5,341 bases of DNA from Polynucleobacter sp. (GTDB lineage: Bacteria > Pseudomonadota > Gammaproteobacteria > Burkholderiales > Burkholderiaceae): NCBI GenBank assembly GCA_023253245.1, contig JALRHB010000092.1:1-5341 (forward strand), read 5' to 3'. Of the stretch, positions 1 to 4,825 are shown piece by piece. Position 1 is the first letter of the stretch. Each line of letters starts with the position of its first letter. Under the pieces are notes generated by a model. That model had not been told where the DNA came from. It was given only the letters and a program-made list of their open reading frames with translations, and did not search any database. Both the position numbers and the translations under genes were made by a program.

Positions 1-548
1 TCTCCAGATTTTTTGGCTTTCTCAGTTAACTCTTCAATTGCAAGATGGTGAATACCATTCATTAGCGTAGTGTTTTGTATGCGTCCTTGGCGATCAAGTG
101 ATTGGCAAATCAATGAACCGCCATTAACTCTTGAGCCCTTAGGAGCTAATGCTTGTCGATCAACCAAGAACCCTTGCAATGCCAAACCATTTTTAGTGCG
201 ATCTGCCGTCAAAGTATTGCCGATGCAATCCATATCCAAACCTTTAGATAATTGATGCTTAATCGTCAAAACATCTGATCCTTTATAACCAACACCTTTT
301 TGAATCTGAAGAAACTCATCACCAGAAGATTGACTATTGATATTCTGAATAAAAGTATTTGGATGCACATAACCGGCCATGCGAATAGCACGGCCCATCA
401 GTTCTAATGCACGATCTGCATCTTGTGTAAGTAACTGGGTTTTTTCATGGGCAATTTGCTTGCTGATTAGTTCACCACTATTTTTTATCAATGGGGCTAC
501 TAAACCAAATGACAGTGCGATTCCGATGAGGCATTCGAGCAGACTCAT
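1..548 (-). CDS. pilW: PilW-like type IV minor pilin, partial (C-terminus beyond left edge)
   Basis: The gene reads leftwards for 182 visible codons with no stop, so its end lies outside the window. The N-terminus (residues 1-20) is a hydrophobic pilin helix with Glu5. The stretch at residues 43-60 (DADRALELMGRAIRMAGY) has the AR..L..L...IR.AGY character of PilW proteins. Later come a DCIG motif (107-110) and a second Cys (148) in SLIC, a pair typical of PilW and possibly a disulfide. In known systems PilW sits in the inner membrane and helps prime type IV pilus assembly with PilV, PilX and PilY1. The start is fixed by an in-frame TAA immediately before the ATG and by a strong GGAGGA (560-555). 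An odd point is that there is no leader peptide: Met1 occupies the place of the usual mature Phe1. The gene overlaps the upstream PilV-like gene by 71 bases. The pilin class is well supported; PilW assignment rests on motif recall. Confidence 0.72.
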   Translation of the reverse strand, partial: MSLLECLIGIALSFGLVAPLIKNSGELISKQIAHEKTQLLTQDADRALELMGRAIRMAGYVHPNTFIQNINSQSSGDEFLQIQKGVGYKGSDVLTIKHQLSKGLDMDCIGNTLTADRTKNGLALQGFLVDRQALAPKGSRVNGGSLICQSLDRQGRIQNTTLMNGIHHLAIEELTEKAKKSG

Positions 549-729
549 TTATTCTCCTCCGTGATTGTTCATGCTCATGTTGGTCTAACTCTTGATAAAT
601 TTGTATTCGCTTTTCCTGCTCTTTCCCTAACCGGATTAACAAGGCGTGATAGGTTGCAACTGAACCGATCCAGACAGTCAAAATTAAACCCATCACAATT
701 AAGACTTCAAGCAAAATGAATCCGTTCAC
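478..729 (-). CDS. Short PilV-like prepilin (83 residues)
   Basis: This gene encodes a protein with a class III prepilin N-terminus: residues 1-3 (MNG) would be the leader, cleavage by the prepilin peptidase PilD would fall after Gly3, and the mature protein starts with Phe4 and carries Glu at mature position 5 (FILLE). A membrane helix spans about residues 4-32, followed by a charged, probably helical stretch (36-60) and a basic tail. At 83 residues it is far shorter than usual PilV proteins, and the globular C-terminal domain is missing. Its position just before a PilW-like gene suggests PilV of a minor-pilin cluster, but FimT or GspI-like identity cannot be excluded. I chose the GTG at 729 because GAGG (738-735) lies five bases upstream. 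The frame stays open to another GTG at 792 that lacks a ribosome site and would give 104 residues. The last 23 codons overlap the next gene and may not be conserved. Confidence 0.6.
   Translation of the reverse strand: MNGFILLEVLIVMGLILTVWIGSVATYHALLIRLGKEQEKRIQIYQELDQHEHEQSRRRINESARMPHRNRTVIWFSSPIDKK
549..560 (-). promoter_or_regulatory. Ribosome binding site of the PilW-like gene
   Basis: Reading leftwards, GGAGGA (560-555) is followed by GAATAA and the ATG at 548. The spacing of six bases is near ideal. Because the TAA closes the frame directly before the ATG, this site decides the start and shows that the protein really has no conventional prepilin leader. The site lies inside the coding frame of the upstream PilV-like gene. 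Confidence 0.75.
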
Positions 730-864
730 GTCCTCCTCGGATTGGCTAGAAGAAAAAGTGGGCTGGACGTTTATGCGAATGTTTACGGACACGCCTCATT
801 TTCAAAGGATGAGCATCCAAAAAATAGGCAATTGATTGGCCGCAATCGTCAGAAATACCTGATA

Positions 865-894
865 TTGAGCCTCAGCCTGAGGGGTCAGCCTCAA
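865..894 (+). repeat. Overlapping inverted repeats in the ribB leader
   Basis: A perfect odd-centred palindrome CCTCAG-C-CTGAGG lies at 870-882. The TGAGG at 878-882 can pair either with CCTCA upstream (870-874) or with a second CCTCA downstream (889-893), so the two stems exclude each other. An outer TTGAG (865-869) can also pair with CTCAA (890-894). The element ends about 30 bases before the ribB start codon and 23 bases before its ribosome site. It could be an operator, an RNA switch or a remnant. The base pairing is seen directly; any regulatory role is inference. Confidence 0.4.
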
Positions 895-917
895 AAGTGG
901 CTCCTGCGCTTAAAATA

Positions 918-922
918 GAGGG
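918..922 (+). promoter_or_regulatory. Ribosome binding site of ribB, close to the start
   Basis: GAGGG ends two bases before the ATG at 925, or three if only GAGG is counted. This is shorter than the usual five to nine bases, so initiation may be modest. No better in-frame start exists nearby: the RibB homology begins within the first ten residues, and the next ATG is too far in. Confidence 0.5.
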
Positions 923-924
923 CT

Positions 925-2064
925 ATGCAAAATACCCTCGCCCCTACCGAAGAAATCATTGCCGAGCTCAAAGCTGGCAAGATGGTCATTCTGGTTGATG
1001 AAGAAGATCGTGAGAACGAAGGTGATTTGGTGCTTGCTGCGGACCATGTCAGTGCAGAGGCCATCAATTTCATGGCGAAACATGGTCGTGGTCTTATTTG
1101 CCTCACTTTGACGCGTGAGCGTTGCCAGCAACTTAATCTTCCATTGATGGTACGAGATAACGGCACCTCAATGGGAACGAATTTTACTGTTTCTATTGAA
1201 GCTGCTAGCGGAGTCACTACTGGTATTTCAGCGGCGGATCGCGCACATACCATTCAAGCAGCAGTTGCCCCTCATGCCAAACCGAGTGATCTTGTTCAGC
1301 CAGGCCATATTTTTCCATTGATGGCGCAGCCAGGTGGTGTCTTGATTCGCTCAGGGCACACTGAAGCAGGATGTGATTTAGCAGCGATGGCAGGTTGCTC
1401 ACCTACTGCCGTGATTTGTGAAATCATGAAGGACGATGGCAGCATGGCACGCCTTCCTGATTTAATAGAGTTTGCCAAAGCACATCAATTGAAGATTGGT
1501 AGTATTGCCGACCTCATCAAATACCGTAGCCAACACGAAAGCATCGTCGTGCGTGAAGGCGAACGCGAGTTCAATACTCCGTGGGGAAAGTTCCATGGTG
1601 TGATTTATCGTGACACCCCAAGTTCATGTGTTCATCTAGCTTTAGTGCATGGCACACCTTCTGAAGCTACAGAAACACTCGTTCGAGTGCATGAACCAGT
1701 TACCGTTTTAGATTTCTTGGATGCTCAAGTTAGCACCCACTCTTGGCCGCTAGCTCAAGCCTTAAAAACCCTTGCCAACTCCCCAACTGCAGGCGTGGCG
1801 GTGCTATTAAACGCCTCTGGAATCGCAGCGCCAAACGATGGTGATTGGCTGGCACAATTCCACAAACTCAATGGCTCACAGTCAACCAAAGCTGCTAAGC
1901 CACCTACCCGTAAAACTGATTTTCGTAGTTACGGTATCGGCGCGCAAATCCTGAAAGATATTGGGGTTGGAAAAATGCGTTTGCTGGCAAACCCAAGCCC
2001 AGTTCCTAGTCTCTCTGGTTATAAACTGGAAGTTACTGGTTACACCCCATTTAACTCTCATTAA
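925..2064 (+). CDS. ribB: 3,4-dihydroxy-2-butanone 4-phosphate synthase with degenerate GTP cyclohydrolase II domain (RibBX type)
   Basis: The N-terminal half (about residues 5-205) is a complete RibB, which converts ribulose 5-phosphate to 3,4-dihydroxy-2-butanone 4-phosphate and formate in riboflavin synthesis. It has the acidic metal-binding loop DEEDRENEGD (25-34), a RAHTI segment (106-110) and the RSGHTEAGCDLA motif (142-153) with the metal-binding His145. The C-terminal half (about 208-379) is related to GTP cyclohydrolase II but looks inactive. Where RibA has its three zinc cysteines, this protein reads RVHEPVTVLDF and then STHSWPLAQ; only one Cys (235) remains in the domain. The EGRGIG and DTVEAN motifs are lost too, while DFRSYGIGAQIL (332-343) and the MRLL segment survive. 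Automatic pipelines would probably call it bifunctional RibBA. Known proteobacterial proteins of this kind have been named RibBX. It begins a run with ribH and nusB. A functional ribA should exist elsewhere in the genome. Confidence 0.93.
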   Translation: MQNTLAPTEEIIAELKAGKMVILVDEEDRENEGDLVLAADHVSAEAINFMAKHGRGLICLTLTRERCQQLNLPLMVRDNGTSMGTNFTVSIEAASGVTTGISAADRAHTIQAAVAPHAKPSDLVQPGHIFPLMAQPGGVLIRSGHTEAGCDLAAMAGCSPTAVICEIMKDDGSMARLPDLIEFAKAHQLKIGSIADLIKYRSQHESIVVREGEREFNTPWGKFHGVIYRDTPSSCVHLALVHGTPSEATETLVRVHEPVTVLDFLDAQVSTHSWPLAQALKTLANSPTAGVAVLLNASGIAAPNDGDWLAQFHKLNGSQSTKAAKPPTRKTDFRSYGIGAQILKDIGVGKMRLLANPSPVPSLSGYKLEVTGYTPFNSH

Positions 2065-2082
2065 TTTGCACTCATAAATCAT

Positions 2083-2598
2083 ATGAACACATCACATACT
2101 GAATCAGCTGTTGGCGTTTTGGCAGCCGACCTTAATGGTCAAGACCTACGTATTGGTATAGTGCAAGCGCGTTTTAATGAGGAGCATTGTGTTGCACTCA
2201 CTACCGCATGTATTGAAGAGCTCATCAAACTTGGGGTATCTCAGTCTGACATTAAACTGGTAACCGTACCTGGCGCATTGGAGATTCCATTTGCCCTCCA
2301 AAAACTCTCGGAGACTGGAGAATTTGATGGATTGGTAGCCCTAGGCGCAGTCATTCGAGGAGAAACCTATCATTTTGAATTGGTCTCCAATGAATCAGCT
2401 GCTGGCATCACTCGCCTCTCTCTTGATTCTGGTCTGCCAATTGCAAATGGTGTTCTGACTTGCGATACCGATGAGCAAGCGCAAGCGCGTGTTCAAGTAA
2501 AGGGTGCTGACTGTGCAAAAGCCGTAGTAGAAATGGCTAATCTTGCTTTAGCCCTCACTCCTGATATCGATTTTGAAATCAATCCCCCTCAAGCGTAA
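2083..2598 (+). CDS. ribH: 6,7-dimethyl-8-ribityllumazine synthase
   Basis: Lumazine synthase condenses 5-amino-6-ribitylamino-uracil with the product of RibB, the penultimate step of riboflavin synthesis, in a cytoplasmic pentameric or icosahedral assembly. The family motifs appear in order: ARFN (29-32) with the aromatic substrate-stacking Phe31, PGALEIP (63-69), GAVIRGETYHFE (88-99) with phosphate-binding residues and the catalytic His97, and NGVLTCDTDEQAQAR (122-136) ending in the conserved Arg136. At 171 residues it is slightly longer than the usual 150-160 because of about 15 extra N-terminal residues. The start lies 18 bases after the ribB stop and has no recognisable Shine-Dalgarno sequence, so it may depend on translation arriving from ribB. 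No alternative start with a better site is visible. Confidence 0.96.
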   Translation: MNTSHTESAVGVLAADLNGQDLRIGIVQARFNEEHCVALTTACIEELIKLGVSQSDIKLVTVPGALEIPFALQKLSETGEFDGLVALGAVIRGETYHFELVSNESAAGITRLSLDSGLPIANGVLTCDTDEQAQARVQVKGADCAKAVVEMANLALALTPDIDFEINPPQA

Positions 2599-2614
2599 TT
2601 GTGCAGATAACTAT

Positions 2615-3121
2615 ATGACCAAAAATATTGCTCCCCCATCTGCAAGCGCAAACAATCCCAGCAATGCCGCCCCAAAGCGTTCATTGACACCACGTCGTCG
2701 TGCCCGAGAATACGCCCTCCAAGGCGTATATCAAAGTCTAATAATGCGTCGTGCTGGTAGCTTACCCAATGCTGCTGCAATCTCTAAGCAGTTGGGCGAG
2801 GATCCAGGCTTTCGTCGCTGCCAACTTGATTTATTTCAAAGTATTTTTGCTGGAGTGCTTGACCATACCGACGCATTAGAGGCCCTCATTACTCCAGCAC
2901 TAGACAGACCTATCAATGAACTCTCTCCGGTTGAGCATGCAGCCCTATTAATAGGTACTTACGAGCTAGCAATGGATTTAGCTGTGCCATATAAAGTGGC
3001 CATTAATGAAGCAGTAGAGCTTGCCAAGACCTTTGGCGGTACCGATGGTCATAAATATGTCAACGGCGTCTTAGATCTCTTAGCGCAAAAGTTAAGAAGT
3101 ACAGAAATTCAGGCAAGTTAA
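2615..3121 (+). CDS. nusB: Transcription antitermination factor NusB
   Basis: NusB binds BoxA RNA together with NusE (S10) and helps RNA polymerase through rRNA operons. With the ATG at 2615 the protein has 168 residues. An N-terminal, probably disordered tail rich in Ala, Asn, Ser and Pro (1-26) precedes RRRAREYALQGVYQ (27-40), the first helix with the RNA-binding basic patch. The C-terminal core carries SPVEHAALLIGTYEL (104-118), VPYKVAINEAVELAK (124-138) and KYVNGVLD (147-154), all typical of the family. The frame is open back to a TTG at 2573 inside ribH, but the ATG 16 bases after the ribH stop fits better. Ribosome binding sequence is weak, so translational coupling to ribH is possible. 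ribH-nusB adjacency is widespread in bacteria. Confidence 0.93.
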   Translation: MTKNIAPPSASANNPSNAAPKRSLTPRRRAREYALQGVYQSLIMRRAGSLPNAAAISKQLGEDPGFRRCQLDLFQSIFAGVLDHTDALEALITPALDRPINELSPVEHAALLIGTYELAMDLAVPYKVAINEAVELAKTFGGTDGHKYVNGVLDLLAQKLRSTEIQAS

Positions 3122-3135
3122 GCACCCTTAAATTA

Positions 3136-3187
3136 AGGTCTCGCAAGTCCAACCTTGCACCTGAGATCTCAGGGGATTGATTTCCCC
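3136..3187 (+). repeat. Mutually exclusive stem-loops between nusB and gabD
   Basis: AGGTCTC (3136-3142) can pair with GAGATCT (3163-3169, one G-U pair), enclosing the GCAAG/CTTGC stem (3143-3147 with 3154-3158), to form a compound hairpin of 12 pairs with a 4-base bulge. The same GAGATCT bases belong to the palindrome at 3160-3173, whose right end (GG) also begins the GGGGA/TCCCC stem (3172-3187). Only some of these stems can form together. That layout resembles attenuators or riboswitch expression platforms, but no known aptamer is recognised. Confidence 0.35.
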
Positions 3188-3214
3188 CCGAAGAGAATCT
3201 CCCTCTCTACCATC

Positions 3215-3239
3215 ATCGATATTGAGGGATAAAATCGAT
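3215..3239 (+). repeat. Inverted repeat with paired ATCGAT sites
   Basis: ATCGATATT (3215-3223) and AAAATCGAT (3231-3239) are complementary except for one mismatch, with a 7-base loop. The two ATCGAT ends are also direct repeats 19 bases apart, about two helical turns, as expected for a dimeric regulator. The possible -10 box TAAAAT lies inside. Function is inferred. Confidence 0.35.
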
Positions 3240-3259
3240 CAAATAGTACATTTAGCACT

Positions 3260-3272
3260 TACTGTCACAGTA
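3260..3272 (+). promoter_or_regulatory. Possible operator TACTGT-C-ACAGTA upstream of gabD
   Basis: This is a perfect 13-base palindrome with a single central base, eight bases before the gabD ribosome site. It is flanked by two copies of a GTAC plus ATTTAG arrangement (3246-3255 and 3270-3282). Its short, symmetric form suits a GntR- or MarR-type regulator, and its place between a presumed promoter and the ribosome site suits repression. The regulator is unknown. Confidence 0.35.
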
Positions 3273-3280
3273 CCAAATTT

Positions 3281-3285
3281 AGGAG
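3281..3285 (+). promoter_or_regulatory. Ribosome binding site of gabD
   Basis: AGGAG is followed by a 7-base spacer and the ATG at 3293. It is the strongest plus-strand ribosome site in the window, in contrast to the weak or absent sites of ribB, ribH and nusB, and it settles the gabD start. Confidence 0.85.
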
Positions 3286-3292
3286 ACGATAC

Positions 3293-4771
3293 ATGCAAAA
3301 AGTAGATATTCGCAAGCTACTAAAAGATCCTAGCCTTTTTAAGGAAGAGGCTTTCATTGACAATCAATGGGTCAAATCAAGTACTAACAATTTGTTTGAT
3401 GTTACTAACCCTGCGACAGGTGAACTAATAGGACAAGTTGCCAACCTTGGGCCTCGCGACGCAGAACGCGCTATTAGCGCTGCTGAAAAAGCCTTCCAAG
3501 AATGGAAACTGAAGACTGGCAAAGAGCGCGCCAATGTGATGCGAAAGTGGTTTGATTTAATCATTGCCAATACCCAAGATCTTGCGACTTTGATGACTTT
3601 AGAGCAAGGCAAGCCCTTAATTGAATCTACTGGTGAGGTTGCCTATGGAGCCTCATTTATCGAATGGTTCGCTGAAGAAGCAAAACGCGTAGCAGGCTCA
3701 ATACCGAGCACGACTTGGAGTGACAAACGCCTCATTGTCATGAAGCAGCCTATTGGTGTATGTGTTGCCATTACACCCTGGAACTTTCCAATTGCCATGA
3801 TTACCCGCAAGATTGCACCAGCAATGGCCGCTGGCTGCACGATTGTGATTAAACCCGCTGAACTAACGCCGCTATCTGCTCTAGCATTAGCTGAACTTGC
3901 GCAACGCGCTGGGGTTCCTGCAGGAGTGATTAATATTTTGACAGCGGATGCGCAGCAATCGATTGAAATTGGTAAAACTCTCTGCGCCTCTTCAATTGTG
4001 CGCCACCTGTCATTTACAGGATCAACTGAAGTTGGTCGCATTCTGATGGCGCAGTGTGCTCCGACAGTCAAGAAACTCGCTCTAGAACTCGGAGGACATG
4101 CCCCTTTTATCGTATTTGAAGATGCAGATATTGATGCGGCAGTGACTGGCGCGATGTCATCAAAGTATCGCAATTCTGGTCAAACCTGTGTATGCGCTAA
4201 TCGCTTTTATGTTCATAAAAAAGTACAAGCAGAATTCGTAGAAAAATTTGCCAAAGCAATTAGTGTCATTAAGCCCGGCAATGGTATGGAGGCCGGGGTC
4301 ACCCAGGGGCCGCTTATTGAGCCTGCAGCTCTTGAGAAAGTAGAGAGGCACGTAGCTGACGCTCTTAGCAAAGGTGCCAAGCTCATCGCTGGCGGGAAAC
4401 GCTCTGCCTTAGGTGGCACTTTCTACGAACCCACCATTTTGGCTGATGTCACTAATGACATGCTCATTACCTATGAAGAAACATTTGGACCCGTTGCGCC
4501 CATTATTCCCTTTGAAACCGATGAAGAAGCCATCCAACTAGCTAACAACAGCCAGTACGGTCTAGCCTCCTATTTCTACAGCAGAGATATTGGGCGCATC
4601 TGGAAAGCGGCAGAAGCCTTGGAATACGGCATTGTTGGCGTTAACTCAGGGATCATCTCCAATGAAGTCGGCCCATTTGGTGGCATCAAACAATCCGGGC
4701 TTGGGCGGGAAGGCAGCGTCTACGGAATGGATGAGTACTTGGAATTGAAATACGTTTGCTTAGGCTTATAA
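3293..4771 (+). CDS. gabD: NAD(P)-dependent succinate-semialdehyde dehydrogenase
   Basis: The enzyme oxidises succinate semialdehyde to succinate, feeding the TCA cycle from 4-aminobutyrate, polyamines or related compounds. All aldehyde dehydrogenase landmarks are present in its 492 residues: TPWNFP (161-166) with Asn164, VIKPAELTP (185-193) with cofactor-binding Lys187, FTGSTEVG (241-248), LELGG (264-268) with the general base Glu265, GQTCVCANR (296-304) with nucleophile Cys299, and EETFGP (395-400). The CVC sequence and the flanking residues are characteristic of GabD within the superfamily; in human SSADH the equivalent pair forms a redox-sensitive disulfide. Length is about ten residues above E. 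coli GabD owing to the N-terminus. No gabT aminotransferase or regulator lies in the window, so the source of substrate is open, and a related semialdehyde such as glutarate semialdehyde is possible. It is probably transcribed on its own, with a structured leader before it and a terminator after it. Confidence 0.92.
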   Translation: MQKVDIRKLLKDPSLFKEEAFIDNQWVKSSTNNLFDVTNPATGELIGQVANLGPRDAERAISAAEKAFQEWKLKTGKERANVMRKWFDLIIANTQDLATLMTLEQGKPLIESTGEVAYGASFIEWFAEEAKRVAGSIPSTTWSDKRLIVMKQPIGVCVAITPWNFPIAMITRKIAPAMAAGCTIVIKPAELTPLSALALAELAQRAGVPAGVINILTADAQQSIEIGKTLCASSIVRHLSFTGSTEVGRILMAQCAPTVKKLALELGGHAPFIVFEDADIDAAVTGAMSSKYRNSGQTCVCANRFYVHKKVQAEFVEKFAKAISVIKPGNGMEAGVTQGPLIEPAALEKVERHVADALSKGAKLIAGGKRSALGGTFYEPTILADVTNDMLITYEETFGPVAPIIPFETDEEAIQLANNSQYGLASYFYSRDIGRIWKAAEALEYGIVGVNSGIISNEVGPFGGIKQSGLGREGSVYGMDEYLELKYVCLGL

Positions 4772-4780
4772 AGTAGGATC

Positions 4781-4825
4781 AAAAAAAATAGATAAAGTCG
4801 CCCAACAGCGGCTTTATCTTTTCTT
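4781..4825. terminator. Bidirectional intrinsic terminator between gabD and trmB
   Basis: GATAAAGTCGC (4791-4801) pairs with GCGGCTTTATC (4808-4818) over 11 positions including one G-U, with the 6-base loop CCAACA. On the plus strand TTTTCTT follows. On the minus strand the run of eight A at 4781-4788 becomes a T-tract after a two-base gap. It can thus stop both convergent transcripts. The trmB stop codon (4816-4814) lies inside the stem. Confidence 0.88.

Larger units (their letters stand above)
730..924. other. Divergent intergenic region between the pilin genes and ribB
   Basis: These 195 bases separate the leftward pilin genes from the rightward ribB. No convincing promoter with both -35 and -10 boxes was found on either strand. 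The region contains an inverted repeat GATTG/CAATC (834-847, loop GCCG) and a richer set of repeats at 865-894, listed separately. On the minus strand an ATG at 798 opens a 17-codon frame beginning with a basic stretch (MRRVRKHSHKR) that ends in a TAG; it resembles a prepilin leader in the wrong frame. The conserved sequence blocks of an FMN riboswitch, which often precedes ribB in proteobacteria, are not visible. Confidence 0.6.
3122..3292 (+). promoter_or_regulatory. Structured leader region upstream of gabD
   Basis: These 171 bases are packed with inverted repeats: CCTTAA-A-TTAAGG (3126-3138), GCAAG/CTTGC (3143-3158), the perfect 14-base palindrome CCTGAGATCTCAGG (3160-3173), GGGGA/TCCCC (3172-3187), ATCGATATT/AAAATCGAT with one mismatch (3215-3239) and TACTGT-C-ACAGTA (3260-3272). 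None is followed by a T-run, so none is a clear intrinsic terminator for nusB. A TAAAAT at 3230-3235 could be a -10 box, but no matching -35 is seen. TTGAGG (3222-3227) with TACATT (3247-3252) is a second weak option with a 19-base spacer. The region probably holds the gabD promoter and its control sites; this is inferred from position. Confidence 0.45.

Noticed and set aside
70..564. Plus-strand open frames across the pilin genes
   Set aside because: They are antisense to genes with clear pilin motifs and their proteins have no recognisable features.
730..792. GTG at 792 as start of the PilV-like gene (104 residues)
   Set aside because: There is no ribosome site before it and the extra 21 residues are acidic or polar rather than leader-like; the GTG at 729 has GAGG at a good distance.
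793..924. FMN riboswitch upstream of ribB
   Set aside because: The region was read for the conserved blocks of the RFN element and none was found; its length is also short for the full aptamer plus platform.
891..1253. Minus-strand open frames within ribB, and similar frames opposite ribB, ribH, nusB and gabD (including 3643-4173)
   Set aside because: They lie opposite well-supported genes and their translations show no recognisable family or ribosome site.
2573..2614. TTG-initiated N-terminal extension of nusB overlapping the end of ribH
   Set aside because: It adds 14 residues outside any NusB homology, lacks a ribosome site, and the ATG at 2615 fits the usual gene spacing.
3172..3187. 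Intrinsic terminator of nusB
   Set aside because: The GGGGA/TCCCC stem is short and followed by CC and GAAGAG, not a T-run.
3260..3272. LexA box
   Set aside because: The CTGT and ACAG halves are separated by a single base instead of the eight required for a proteobacterial LexA site.
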